A stretch of DNA of 64,000 nt from Erwinia_E haradaeae_G (GCF_900698955.1 NZ_LR217720.1:868001-932000), one strand, 5' to 3'. Numbered from the stretch's first letter, positions 19,044 to 29,279 are shown. Translations and numbers: made by a program. The notes: a model not told the origin generated them from the sequence alone.

Positions 19044-19826
19044 ATGCATCCAATGCTCAATATTGCCATCCGTGCTGTACGTCAGGCCGGAAACATTATG
19101 ACTAAATACTATGAAAAAATGGATTCGATTGAGTCTAAACAGAAAGGTTATCATGAATTTATGACATATGTTGAGAAAGAAACACGATATCAGATGATTG
19201 CAATCATCCTCAAATCGTATCCACAACATACAATTATTACAACAGACAATAATACGATGCACACCGGAGATCAGCATGTGCAATGGATTATCAATGCACT
19301 GGATGGAAGCATCAACTACATTAAACGTTTACCACATTTTAGTATTTCTATCGCTATAAGAATTAAAGGACGCAGTGAAATTGCAGTGGTATACGATCCA
19401 ATACGTAATGAATTATTTCGTGCTTGGCGTGGTCATGGTACTCAATTAAATGGTTATCGCCTACGTGGAGGAATGGTACGCGACCTCGAAAAAGCCATAT
19501 TATCTACTAACTGCTCTTTCAAAATGAACCCAAACGCTTCACCTTATATCAAAATTATCGAAAAAATTTTTACACAGTGTGCTGATTTTAGACGTCATGG
19601 GTCAGTGGCGCTAGATCTCGCCTATATAGCTTCTGGTCGAATAGATGGATATCTTGCCATAAACCTTGCACCATGTGATTTTGCTGCAGGTGAGCTACTT
19701 ATTCGAGAAGCTGGCGGACTAGTAACGGACTTGACTGGTTCGCACGACTATTTTTATAATGGAAACTTTGTCTCTGGTAACGTACGCATTGTGAAAGCTC
19801 TCTTAGCTCACATACGTGTTAAATAG
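19044..19826 (+). CDS. suhB: SuhB homologue with lost inositol-monophosphatase metal ligands
   Basis: Clear SuhB orthologue colinear with the E. coli protein through residue 212 and shorter by seven residues at the C-terminus (260 versus 267). In E. coli SuhB the Mg-binding/catalytic residues are Glu67, Asp84, Asp87 and Asp212. Here the first segment reads TIITTDNN (Thr67, Asp68) and the second WIINALDG (Asn84, Asp87 kept); the Asp of DFAAGE is kept. Two ligands are thus replaced, so phosphatase activity is probably gone. SuhB has a second role as a Nus-factor partner in rRNA antitermination that does not need catalysis, and the surface around DFRRHGSVALDLAY is retained. It probably survives for that role. 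Confidence 0.92.
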   Translation: MHPMLNIAIRAVRQAGNIMTKYYEKMDSIESKQKGYHEFMTYVEKETRYQMIAIILKSYPQHTIITTDNNTMHTGDQHVQWIINALDGSINYIKRLPHFSISIAIRIKGRSEIAVVYDPIRNELFRAWRGHGTQLNGYRLRGGMVRDLEKAILSTNCSFKMNPNASPYIKIIEKIFTQCADFRRHGSVALDLAYIASGRIDGYLAINLAPCDFAAGELLIREAGGLVTDLTGSHDYFYNGNFVSGNVRIVKALLAHIRVK

Positions 19827-20352
19827 ATAAAATCTCATCCTCTATTTTTGTAAATACATCTACGCAACGATATTTTTATACATGTATTTGAAAAAAGATG
19901 TATCTCTCTATACATTAGATATCATAACTTAATTAACATGGCGGCTATATGCGCATATCTTAGTAGTACTCTTCACATATAATACAGGCATAAGAATTTC
20001 TTTAGTATAAAGACCGATAAAATAGCTTATAATAACGGTTAATAACACATAACTCAAATCAGTGAAGTGACTATATGGCATCATTATGTGTATGCATATT
20101 CCATCTCAATACCCCTAAGAATACCACATGAATATCACATACGGATATTCGACACACGAGGTCACTAGTATATATTCTCTTAATGCTATTGAAAGATAAA
20201 AGATAAACTAGCAGACTCTTTCTTAAGGAGTGTAAAAACATATAAATAAAATCAAAAATATAAGATTTCTCTATATATCCACCCAATAATAACATGCATA
20301 ATATATTCTGCTAAAAATTACATAAAATGATTATGTGCGCCACACTGACGTT
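19827..20352. other. Spacer between suhB and queC
   Basis: 526 AT-rich bases between convergent genes. A 74-codon minus frame (20071-20295) has no recognisable family. I see no terminator with a U-tract. Confidence 0.65.
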
Positions 20353-21084
20353 TTAAGTCTTTACAGTGCTTGCATTATCTACGTTGTATATATTTTGTTT
20401 ATCATATAATTGTTTTTTTATAACACTTTTATTACTTAAATATTCCCTAAGCCCTCTATTTCGTAAATCACAAGCATAACAGTTTCTGCATCCATAACTC
20501 TTAATTCCGTTATAACATGTCATAGTTTCATCAATTATAAATTGCAGCATACCGAACGTATCTGCTAATGCCCAAGTTTCAGCTTTAGTTAACCACATCA
20601 ATGGAGTTTTTAAAATTAATGTCGTCTCCATGCCTAATGATATAGCTTTGTTCATGGCTACTATAAACTCCTGACGACAATCTGGATACCCTGAAAAATC
20701 TGTTTCACACACTCCTATAATCACTGTTTTTGCCTGTAACTGATAAGCATATATGGAGGCTAGTGTTAAAAATAATATATTACGACCAGGAACAAAAGTG
20801 ATAGGTATACGAGTATCTTGTCGCATACCAGATAAAGGCACTGATGTATTTTCCCTTGTAAGACAAGAAGCGACGAGATCATTCAAAATCGAAATATTGA
20901 TAATTTTATGTGAACATACTCCTAGTTTTTTTACAATATCTCGTGCTATATCGATCTCGTAACTATGACGTTGTCCATAATCAAAAGTAATACAATGAAC
21001 GAATTGATATTCTTGGATAGCCTGTATAAGGCATATTGTTGAATCTTGTCCACCACTAAAAACTACTACAGTGGCTTGTTTCAT
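20353..21084 (-). CDS. queC: QueC, 7-cyano-7-deazaguanine (preQ0) synthase
   Basis: Converts 7-carboxy-7-deazaguanine to preQ0 using ammonia and ATP, in queuosine synthesis for tRNA wobble G34. The PP-loop motif SGGQDS (10-15) and the zinc cysteines Cys190, Cys199, Cys202 and Cys205 (in GCRNCYAC) are intact. 243 residues against 231, with an extra polar C-terminal tail of about twelve residues. AAGGAT six bases before ATG supports the start. It stands alone; other que genes are not in the window. Confidence 0.95.
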   Translation of the reverse strand: MKQATVVVFSGGQDSTICLIQAIQEYQFVHCITFDYGQRHSYEIDIARDIVKKLGVCSHKIINISILNDLVASCLTRENTSVPLSGMRQDTRIPITFVPGRNILFLTLASIYAYQLQAKTVIIGVCETDFSGYPDCRQEFIVAMNKAISLGMETTLILKTPLMWLTKAETWALADTFGMLQFIIDETMTCYNGIKSYGCRNCYACDLRNRGLREYLSNKSVIKKQLYDKQNIYNVDNASTVKT

Positions 21085-22185
21085 GCGTACATCCTTAATT
21101 AATGGTCTATATTCTCACTGATATAAACAGCGCTATTCGTCTGGACACTCAGTATATGATTAAGGTTTGCAAGTTCAATACTATTATAAAATATGCAATA
21201 GTGCTCAATGCTCATGCTTTATGCTAGGTTGTCTACTATGTTAAAAAGTCCTCAATACTTATTCAATAAAAATATATTTCAATGAATCGCCGTATCAATC
21301 TGTGAAAAACTAGAGTGCGTAGAAACCCTATGGTGTATGAAAATAATAATATTGTCTATGTATAATACATACATGTTGATATATAAATATAATATAAATT
21401 CTTTTTTAACTGAAAGATTACAGTTCTATAATTAACTTTCAGACAAAAGAAAGATATAATTTTACCAACACAAAAAAGTATGTAGGTATAAAATATACCA
21501 ATATCTTTTGATATATATAAAAACTAGTCATATAATACACACACGAGAAAAATATTAAGAAAAATCCGATAAAATATCTATGGTATCATTACTTACCCAG
21601 CACGATAGAATCGTAAAAGCATTTCTCTCATATATACATCTATATAATTGCACGTAAGCCAGTGATATTATGGTAGAAGTTCGTATAGCTTGCATCAGCT
21701 TGATCTCCTTCGAATTTATGGCAATGGTACTATGAATCCTATGAACTATTACACTATCGTATTGACATACTAGGAATATTTTATTGATGTAATACTATAT
21801 AAAAAACTTTATTTACAGCGATCACATAAATACTTGGTACAAATTTAATTCTCATTAAATTATATCAGATCAAACCGAAATAAAAAATCTATCATTGCCG
21901 ATAAAATGAGGTAGATTTTATCTATCAGACTACTAAAAATATAATGAGAATATCACTCAACATGTAAAAATTAACTAAAATATTCACATAATATCTTCAT
22001 GTTCATTATAAAAATAACTACAATGAATCCATGAATTATTATGAACAACATACTGTATTTTACCCATTACTTAGCGAGTCTCATTATACTCATATATATT
22101 TAGATAAATAGAATAATGATGTATCCAGTTCTTTGTGGAAAAAAACGCTATGACTATTTTATAAAATGACTAGAGACATACTCTC
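21085..22185. other. 1.1-kb gene-free spacer upstream of degP and queC
   Basis: AT-rich, stop-dense, between divergent genes. I searched for a sigma-E-like degP promoter (GAACTT near -35) and did not find a convincing one. No RNA gene recognised. Confidence 0.65.
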
Positions 22186-23628
22186 ATGAAAAAAAATATT
22201 TTAGTATTTAACGCATTAGCACTTAGCCTGAGCCTCAGTATCGCGCTGCCTGCCTTGTCTTCTACCCTTTCTGAAGGATCTTACCATCCCTTGAGTTCGC
22301 CACAATTCATGAGCCTAGCGCCTATGCTAGAAACGGTTATGCCATCCGTAGTGAGCATCAATGTTGAGGGCCTGATACCACATAGAATCGAGCAATTTCC
22401 ACAATTTTCGCCTTTTTTTAGCCAATCCCCTTTATGTCAAGAAGGTTCCCCATTCCTTGGATCGCCATTATGTCAAGGTAATGGATCTAATGATAACTAC
22501 GGCATAGAAAATCCTCAACAAAAATTCCGAGCTTTGGGTTCAGGTGTCATTATTGACGCCATAAAAGGCTATGTAGTAACAAATAATCATGTAGTAGATA
22601 ATGCAACAAAAATACAAGTACAACTCAGTGATGGGGGGAAATATGATGCTAAGATTATCGGTAAAGACCCACGCTCTGATATTGCATTAATTCAGATCTT
22701 AGAAGCTAAACACTTAACAGCTGTTATAATGGCAGACTCTGAGAATCTCCATGTCGGTGATTATACTGTAGCTATCGGAAATCCTTATGGCCTGGGAGAA
22801 ACAGTAACAGCAGGAATTATTTCTGCTTTAGGACGCAGTGGTTTAAACCTTGAAAACTATGAAAATTTCATCCAAACTGATGCTGCAATCAATCGCGGTA
22901 ACTCAGGTGGAGCATTAGTTAACCTGCATGGAGAATTAATCGGAATTAACACTGCTATTTTAGCACCGGATGGGGGCAACATCGGTATTGGATTCGCCAT
23001 TCCATCTAATATGGTAAAAAACTTATGTGATCAAATGATTACTTATGGTCAAGTTAAACGAGGGGAACTAGGTATTATTGGAACTGAACTCAATTCTGAG
23101 CTCGCTAAAGCAATAAAGGTCGATGTGCAGAGAGGTGCTTTTGTAAGTCAAGTTTTACCACAATCTTCAGCCGATCGAGCAGGCATTCATGCAGGAGATG
23201 TGATTGTTTCAATCAACAATAAACCTATTGCTAGCTTTTCAGCGCTACGCGCTCAGATTGGTTCACTTCCAGTGGGCACGACAATGAAACTTGGATTCAT
23301 CCGAGATGGTAAACCCATGGAAACACACCTAGCTTTACAACAAAGCAATACAGAGAAAGTAGACTCTGGTAGTATTTATAGTGGCATTGAAGGCGCAGAT
23401 CTTAAGAATTATGACACTTATGGAGTAAAAGGAGTTAAAGTTGAAAATCTGAAACCTGGTTCAGCTGCAGCACGCATTGGACTTAAAAAAGATGACATTA
23501 TTCTTGGAGTAAATCAGCAACCTATTACCAATTTAGGTGAGCTACGAAAAGTCCTTGAAAATAAACCTGCGGTATTAGCACTCAATATTAAACGTGGTGA
23601 TAACTCTCTTTACCTGCTCATGCAATGA
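22186..23628 (+). CDS. degP: DegP (HtrA), periplasmic serine protease/chaperone
   Basis: Degrades or refolds damaged envelope proteins. 480 residues with a signal peptide (about 1-25, ending ALPALS), a trypsin-like domain with the catalytic triad His135 (NNHVV), Asp165 (SDIAL) and Ser240 (GNSGG), then two PDZ domains (about 285-375 and 395-480). The regulatory LA-loop cysteines are kept (Cys84 and Cys96, twelve residues apart as in E. coli). All catalytic parts are intact, so periplasmic quality control, likely of outer-membrane proteins, is maintained. Confidence 0.96.
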   Translation: MKKNILVFNALALSLSLSIALPALSSTLSEGSYHPLSSPQFMSLAPMLETVMPSVVSINVEGLIPHRIEQFPQFSPFFSQSPLCQEGSPFLGSPLCQGNGSNDNYGIENPQQKFRALGSGVIIDAIKGYVVTNNHVVDNATKIQVQLSDGGKYDAKIIGKDPRSDIALIQILEAKHLTAVIMADSENLHVGDYTVAIGNPYGLGETVTAGIISALGRSGLNLENYENFIQTDAAINRGNSGGALVNLHGELIGINTAILAPDGGNIGIGFAIPSNMVKNLCDQMITYGQVKRGELGIIGTELNSELAKAIKVDVQRGAFVSQVLPQSSADRAGIHAGDVIVSINNKPIASFSALRAQIGSLPVGTTMKLGFIRDGKPMETHLALQQSNTEKVDSGSIYSGIEGADLKNYDTYGVKGVKVENLKPGSAAARIGLKKDDIILGVNQQPITNLGELRKVLENKPAVLALNIKRGDNSLYLLMQ

Positions 23629-23639
23629 TCATGTCATGT

Positions 23640-23665
23640 AAAACTACAGAGGTATCTATAGTTTT
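23640..23665 (+). terminator. Probable degP terminator hairpin
   Basis: AAAACTA-c-AGA-GGTA-TCT-a-TAGTTTT starts 11 bases after the degP stop: a 10-bp stem with one internal mismatch and a 4-base loop, the 3' arm ending in TTTT. Reasonable as an intrinsic terminator. Confidence 0.55.
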
Positions 23666-23869
23666 AGTTCTCATTAGATTGACTAAAATACTACATCAGA
23701 TACTATCATCTATGCACTTTTAAGAGAGAATGAATATAAAATGCATAACAAAGACATCATAAAAGATAGTAGCTGATAATCAATATTTACGAAGATAGTA
23801 AATCATGTCTTAAAAACTATTTGTATTTTATTTATCTTATGCCACAACTCATTTTCTGGGTACAAACGA

Positions 23870-24802
23870 ATGATTATTGTTACAGGCGGAGCTGGGTTCA
23901 TTGGAAGTAATATTATCCATGCTTTAAATCAACAAGGCCATACCGATATTCTAGTAGTAGATAATCTTACTAATGGCTCTAAATATTCTAATATTTCAGA
24001 TCTCAATATTTCCGATTACATGGATAAAATAGACTTCCGAATGTCGATTTTAGAACACACACGTTATTTTCCTAACATAGAAGCCGTATTCCATGAAGGT
24101 GCATGCTCGGATACCACACAGTGGAATGGTAAATATATGATGGATAACAACTATCAATACTCAAAAGAACTACTTAACTGGTGCTTAAAGCACAAAATTC
24201 CATTCCTATATGCATCTTCTGCTGCGATATACGGTCGTTGCAATGAAAACTTCATTGAAGCACGTAAATATGAAAAACCGCTTAATATGTACGGATACTC
24301 GAAGATGCTCTTTGACCACTACGTTCGCTGTAAATTACCAACCGCATACTCACCAGTATGCGGTTTGCGTTATTTCAATGTCTATGGAGCGCGTGAAAGT
24401 CATAAGGGTGCAATGGCTAGCGTAATTTTTCATTTTTATCAACAACTTAAAAATGGAAAGAATCCAAAACTATTTACTGGAAGTCAAAAATTTAAACGTG
24501 ATTTTACTTATGTAAAAGATGTAACATTAGTGAATTTATGGTGTTTGGAGAATGCTATATCTGGTATTTTTAATTGTGGATCCGGTTACGCTACATCATT
24601 CCAAGATGTAGCTAATATTTTGCTTGGCTATCATAAAAAAAATATTATTGAATACACTCCATTTCCAGATAATCTTAAAGGATGCTACCAAGAATTTACA
24701 GAAGCTAACCTCTCTCAATTACGATTAGTAGGATACAATCAGCCATTCCAAAGTATTTCCGAAGGTATTCTAGATTATATGGAGTGGCTAAATTCTATAT
24801 AA
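23870..24802 (+). CDS. hldD: HldD, ADP-glyceromanno-heptose 6-epimerase
   Basis: Last step of ADP-L-glycero-D-manno-heptose synthesis for the LPS inner core. 310 residues, the family length. The NADP-binding motif GGAGFIGSN (6-14) and short-chain dehydrogenase active-site motif YGYSK (141-145) are present, with SSAAIYG upstream of it. It heads the hldD-waaF-waaC-glycosyltransferase operon; waaF follows 20 bases later. Confidence 0.96.
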   Translation: MIIVTGGAGFIGSNIIHALNQQGHTDILVVDNLTNGSKYSNISDLNISDYMDKIDFRMSILEHTRYFPNIEAVFHEGACSDTTQWNGKYMMDNNYQYSKELLNWCLKHKIPFLYASSAAIYGRCNENFIEARKYEKPLNMYGYSKMLFDHYVRCKLPTAYSPVCGLRYFNVYGARESHKGAMASVIFHFYQQLKNGKNPKLFTGSQKFKRDFTYVKDVTLVNLWCLENAISGIFNCGSGYATSFQDVANILLGYHKKNIIEYTPFPDNLKGCYQEFTEANLSQLRLVGYNQPFQSISEGILDYMEWLNSI

Positions 24803-24822
24803 TATAAATAAGCACAGATAAA

Positions 24823-25875
24823 ATGAAGATCCTAGTTATAGGACCCTCTTGGATTGGTGATATGATGATGTCACATAGTCTCTATCAAAATCTTAAGAGC
24901 GCAAATCCTAACATAATTATTGATGTAATGGCTCCTTCTTGGTCACACCCCTTGCTTTTGCGCATGCCAGAGGTAAATGAAGCATTATTAATGCCACTAG
25001 GACATGGGGTAATCAAATTAATGGAACGCTGGAGTTTAAGTAAAAAATTACGCATCAAGCATTACGACCAAGCCTTTGTCCTCCCTGGTTCATTTAAATC
25101 CGCTATTATTCCTTTCTTCGCTGCTATTCCACAGCGTACTGGCTGGAGAGGGGAAATGCGTTACGGGCTTTTAAATGATATACGGATATTAAACCGTACC
25201 GCGTTGCCGCTGATGGTACAGCGTTATGTAGCATTGAGTTATCAAAAATCATACACTGACAATGCTAAAAATCTTCCGCAACCCTTTCCCATGCCAAAAC
25301 TGAAAGTGCATGAGGAAGAAAAACATATTACCCTAAAAACTTTTGGACTATGCAATACAGACAGACCCATTATAGGCTTATGCCCTGGAGCAGCATCAGG
25401 TCTATCTAAACAATGGCCATATTATCATTATGCAACACTAGCAAAAAATTTAATTGCAAAAGGATACCAAATCCTAACATTAGGTTCTATGCATGAACAA
25501 AGCACTAGTCAAAAAATTCTTCTTAGCATCCCTAATACGATGCGTAACTATTATCATAACCTTGTTGGCTATACTCATCTTGAAGAAGCAATTATTATGC
25601 TCTCATGCTGTCATACTGTAATTAGCAACGACTCTGGACTAATGCATATTACAGCTGCACTCGATCGTCCACTAATTGCATTATACGGACTTAGTAATCC
25701 AGAATTCACACCACCTTTATCAAAAAAAGCACGCATTATACATGCCATGAATAAATATCATCGACTTAGAAGAAAAAGTGCTTCTACAGGTTATCACCAG
25801 AGTCTAGTCAATATAAAACCAGATCGAGTTATGTATGAAATGGAAGAACTCCATGACAACACCATAAAGGGTTAA
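24823..25875 (+). CDS. waaF: WaaF, ADP-heptose:LPS heptosyltransferase II
   Basis: Adds the second heptose to the LPS inner core at the inner membrane's cytoplasmic face. GT9 family, 350 residues (E. coli 348), with N-terminal GPSWIGDMMMSHSL and the donor-binding SNDSGLMH motif near 270-277. Its TAA is directly followed by the waaC ATG. Confidence 0.95.
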   Translation: MKILVIGPSWIGDMMMSHSLYQNLKSANPNIIIDVMAPSWSHPLLLRMPEVNEALLMPLGHGVIKLMERWSLSKKLRIKHYDQAFVLPGSFKSAIIPFFAAIPQRTGWRGEMRYGLLNDIRILNRTALPLMVQRYVALSYQKSYTDNAKNLPQPFPMPKLKVHEEEKHITLKTFGLCNTDRPIIGLCPGAASGLSKQWPYYHYATLAKNLIAKGYQILTLGSMHEQSTSQKILLSIPNTMRNYYHNLVGYTHLEEAIIMLSCCHTVISNDSGLMHITAALDRPLIALYGLSNPEFTPPLSKKARIIHAMNKYHRLRRKSASTGYHQSLVNIKPDRVMYEMEELHDNTIKG

Positions 25876-26859
25876 ATGCGAGTTTTAATAGTAAAAACCT
25901 CCTCCATGGGGGATATACTACACTCGCTGCCTGCACTTACTGATGCTATGTTATCTGTTCCTAATGTTTCTTTTGAATGGGTGATAGAAGAGGATTTTGC
26001 ACAAATACCATCCTGGCATCCAGCAGTTAATCGAGTAATTCCAGTAGCTATACGTCGGTGGCGTAAAAATTGGTTTCGAAGTCTGGTGCGTAAAGAATAC
26101 CAAGAATTTAAAAAATCTCTTCAATTATATTCATATGATGCTGTGATTGATGCTCAGGGGTTAATGAAAAGCGCTACTCTCGTAAGTCGTTTAGCTAAAG
26201 GTATTACACACGGAGGTGATATCCATAGTACAAAAGAACCTTGTGCAAGTTTTTGGTATGATAAACGTTATAATATCCCCCAAAAAAAACATGCTGTACA
26301 ACGGACTCGTATACTTTTTGCAAAAAGTTTGCGTTATGATTTACCAACAATCATCGGAAATTATGCGATTGCACAACGCTTTAATAAAAACCTGCCACTA
26401 GATTCGGGTCAATATCTTGTTTGTATACATGCCACTACACGACGTGATAAAGAATGGCCAGAGATGCAATGGAGAAGGCTTATTAAGTTTATACAAACCA
26501 CTGGTCTTTATGTTAAATTGCCATGGGGCATTCAACATGAATTTTTACGTGCAAAACGGTTGGCACAAGGCTTTAGTCATGTAGAGATCTTGCCTAAAAT
26601 GACATTAGAAAAAATTGCACACATACTAGCTGGTGCACGCGCAGTCATTTCTGTAGATACAGGATTAAGCCATCTAGCTGCTGCACTAAACTGCCATAAT
26701 ATCACTCTCTATGGACCCACTAACGTCAAATTAATTGGTACGTATGGTCGAAACCAAATAGTACTATGTTCATTAGAAAAAAACATGACCACTCTTACCT
26801 CCGACACAGTTCAACTTTCTCTGGAACAACTTTTATATGAAACAACTGCATGTGATTAA
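25876..26859 (+). CDS. waaC: WaaC, ADP-heptose:LPS heptosyltransferase I
   Basis: Adds the first heptose to Kdo2-lipid A. GT9 family, 327 residues (E. coli 319), with N-terminal VKTSSMGDILHSLPAL and the SVDTGLSHLAAAL donor-site motif. Starts on the base after the waaF stop, with AAAGGG five bases upstream. The 3' end overlaps the next glycosyltransferase by 23 bases, so the four genes are one coupled operon. Confidence 0.95.
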   Translation: MRVLIVKTSSMGDILHSLPALTDAMLSVPNVSFEWVIEEDFAQIPSWHPAVNRVIPVAIRRWRKNWFRSLVRKEYQEFKKSLQLYSYDAVIDAQGLMKSATLVSRLAKGITHGGDIHSTKEPCASFWYDKRYNIPQKKHAVQRTRILFAKSLRYDLPTIIGNYAIAQRFNKNLPLDSGQYLVCIHATTRRDKEWPEMQWRRLIKFIQTTGLYVKLPWGIQHEFLRAKRLAQGFSHVEILPKMTLEKIAHILAGARAVISVDTGLSHLAAALNCHNITLYGPTNVKLIGTYGRNQIVLCSLEKNMTTLTSDTVQLSLEQLLYETTACD

Positions 26860-28018
26860 CTTAGCAAAGATGGGTGGCGTTGAGCGCCTTTTTTTACAGC
26901 ATATAGATACACCTTCTGATGATAATCATGTGATCATGTGTTGTAGTAATAAGATTGGTACTGAAATTCACAGCCCCATTCTGTATCATAGGGTACAATT
27001 TGTGAATAGATTATCTAAACATCTATCTCTACGTTGTCCAAAGTTTTTACGCAAATATTGGATTTTATGGCAAATGTCTAAAATATCTGCCGATGTTATC
27101 ATTATGTGGAATCTTGTTATCGAGCTCCCTTCAAAACCAAAAGACACCATACTCCTCTATTATGATCATGGTGCATCATGGCGCTTTACTAGAGACAATA
27201 AAACAAGTGTATTTTTTTCAATGTTAGATGGCGTTATCGCGGCATCACTGGCATCAAAAAGAATGATGGAATTACGTTTTAACTTACCATGCCGTCATCT
27301 TATAGTGCTGAACCGTATTAAAAATCCATGTGGCATACACAATGCAAAAAAAACGCTTCATAAACCTGTGCGCCTTGGGACTGCATCGCGTTTGGTTGAT
27401 ATCAAAGGGATTACTGTATCTCTACTCACGGTCCATGAATTAATGCTTCGTGGGCATGATATTACAATAGAGATTGCTGGAAAGGGAGAATATAAAAAAT
27501 CACTGGAGCTATTAACACAAAAACTACAACTAAGTGACCGTGTAATATTCAGTGGTTTTCAGCAGGAAATGTCTAGTTTTTTTAATCGTATTGATATTTA
27601 TATGAGTACGCCGATCACTGAACCATTTGGTTTATCTTGCATGGAAGCATTATATTATGGAGTTCCAGTAATTTTCCCTCTGATTGATGGGCAACCAGAA
27701 GCAATTCCAAACAATGTATGTGGACTAGGGCTGCATCCAACAGTATCTATACAAAACCACCAGAATCTTATAGGAATGCATATTAATTTTCCTCATTATG
27801 TATATAATCCGATCACTGATACTTTAGTGAAACCCAAATTTCTCTCACATTTTGAATGTTCGAATGCGGTGGAAAGATTAATGGTTCTTCATACCTATAA
27901 TACATTTAGCTATAATGCACAAAAATATGCTACCACTCAGTTAGATTATAATCTCTTTCAAGAAAATTTAAAGAACACCATACGATATTTCAAAAATCAA
28001 AATAATTCTCCTCTATAA
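26837..28018 (+). CDS. GT4-family glycosyltransferase, probable LPS core enzyme
   Basis: A 393-residue GT-B fold glycosyltransferase. The C-terminal half has RLVDIKG (about 185-191) and the family-4 donor motif E262-x7-E270 (EPFGLSCME), both intact; the N-terminal acceptor half is divergent and begins HVINLAKMGGVERLF. The position after waaC, overlapping it by 23 bases, suggests it adds a sugar to the heptose region. E. coli has a different gene (waaL) after waaC, so this arrangement is closer to core clusters of other enterobacteria. I cannot name the orthologue or the sugar. Confidence 0.88.
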   Translation: MKQLHVINLAKMGGVERLFLQHIDTPSDDNHVIMCCSNKIGTEIHSPILYHRVQFVNRLSKHLSLRCPKFLRKYWILWQMSKISADVIIMWNLVIELPSKPKDTILLYYDHGASWRFTRDNKTSVFFSMLDGVIAASLASKRMMELRFNLPCRHLIVLNRIKNPCGIHNAKKTLHKPVRLGTASRLVDIKGITVSLLTVHELMLRGHDITIEIAGKGEYKKSLELLTQKLQLSDRVIFSGFQQEMSSFFNRIDIYMSTPITEPFGLSCMEALYYGVPVIFPLIDGQPEAIPNNVCGLGLHPTVSIQNHQNLIGMHINFPHYVYNPITDTLVKPKFLSHFECSNAVERLMVLHTYNTFSYNAQKYATTQLDYNLFQENLKNTIRYFKNQNNSPL

Positions 28019-28811
28019 CTATAAAAAATAACAACAATCCTGATGTCATACACATGATGTTATATTAGTACCGCTTATTACAGCGGTGTATGTGCTGATA
28101 TCATGCTAACAATAGTACATATTATGCATTAAAAACGTCGAGACATAACTTACCTTTACAAAGAACTGTTTTTTCTATTTTACTTAATGGAAATACATAT
28201 TTTCCAGTAATAGAGATACTCTTATACAAGATTATGATGCAAGTTGTGTTTAATAACTTTTTCAAGAAACTTTCATCACTTATACTACTAGAATCTATCT
28301 ATTTATATTAGCACTATAAAATTTTTGAGATGAACACCATCATATTATTTAATGATATAGATGAATTTACTCATAATAATCAATTTATAAAGTGAATTCT
28401 CAATTTGTAAAATGAACAAAAGAGACTCTCAAAAAATTTAGAGAACATTCTATAATCAATAAGATGTACTCTGCTACGATATTATTGAGTAAATAAAAGT
28501 GACCTAAAAACCATTTATTGTATGAGATTGATATAAATACTTCATGTAAGTATTTTGCAAGAAAAGAATATAATGTATATTATACCTTTCACGAAGAATG
28601 ATATTTTGTGTTTATAGAGAAACAAAATCCTACAATCTCTACGCATTATCATATATCTATGACTTGCTTATAGTTACTATATTATAATCTCATCAAAAGT
28701 ATAATATAGAACTTTCATCCCAGTTAAGATGTTTTCTCAATATCATTATGATATCTCTTATTTCTATATTTTTTCTATTCTATGATAGAGGATATTTTTA
28801 GATGAAATCCT
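28019..28811. other. Spacer between LPS operon and tRNA-Lys
   Basis: About 0.8 kb, AT-rich. A small GC hairpin ACCGC-TTATTACA-GCGGT (28070-28087) lies 51 bases after the glycosyltransferase stop and has no U-tract. Nothing else recognised. Confidence 0.65.
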
Positions 28812-28814
28812 TGA

Positions 28815-28887
28815 TGGGTCGTGCAGGATTCGAACCTGCGACCAATTGATTAAAAGTCAACTGCTCTACCGACTGAGCTAACGACCC
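28815..28887 (-). tRNA. tRNA-Lys(UUU), 3' CCA not encoded
   Basis: Cloverleaf nearly identical to E. coli lysT: acceptor GGGTCGT pairs with ACGACCC and the anticodon loop is CTTTTAA with anticodon TTT. The discriminator A is followed by TCA where E. coli encodes CCA, so a C-to-T change has destroyed the encoded tail and CCA must be added after trimming. Lies 6 bases downstream of tRNA-Val on the same strand, as in the E. coli valT-lysW pair. Confidence 0.97.
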
Positions 28888-28893
28888 AAAATA

Positions 28894-28969
28894 TGGTGGG
28901 TGATGACGGGCTCGAACCGCCGACCCCCTCCGTGTAAAGGAGGTGCTCTTCCATCTGAGCTAATCACCC
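28894..28969 (-). tRNA. tRNA-Val(UAC)
   Basis: 76 bases including the encoded CCA. Acceptor GGGTGAT pairs with ATCACCC; anticodon stem CCTCC/GGAGG with loop TTTACAC gives anticodon TAC. First of a Val-Lys pair, presumably cotranscribed. Confidence 0.97.
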
Positions 28970-29279
28970 TATAACGATAATTTTTAATGAATCATTATAT
29001 AGAACACTGATCATCTAAGTCAAGATTTTAGAATATAAATATATTGGTAATTTTAGATATGGCACTAACATCTCTAGTCATTAGACAAACTTTTTGATGT
29101 ATACCTCCACTGATAATATCAGTGGCATACTCCATAGTATTATTATATATACTATCATGCAGTAGAGATAATTCAGTAATCTACTCATAGATAATTCTTT
29201 TTACATAGTCGTCACTATTTATGATATAGATCAACGATAATAAGGTTGTGCGAACATTTACCGAAAAAGCGTAAAATCA
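28970..29279. other. Spacer between purU and tRNA-Val
   Basis: 310 bases. Holds the palindrome at 29107-29125 (listed) and must contain the tRNA promoter. Nothing else recognised. Confidence 0.6.
29107..29125 (-). repeat. 19-bp palindrome downstream of purU
   Basis: CCACTGATA-A-TATCAGTGG, perfect 9-bp arms about a single base, effectively a 7-bp stem with a 5-base loop in RNA. It lies about 155 bases past the purU stop and upstream of tRNA-Val. There is no U-tract. It could be a purU 3' end or an operator for the tRNA pair. Confidence 0.6.

Noticed and set aside
21085..22185. Possible sigma-E promoter for degP or preQ1 riboswitch for queC
   Set aside because: No convincing GAACTT/TCTGA pair upstream of degP; no preQ1-aptamer-like sequence upstream of queC.
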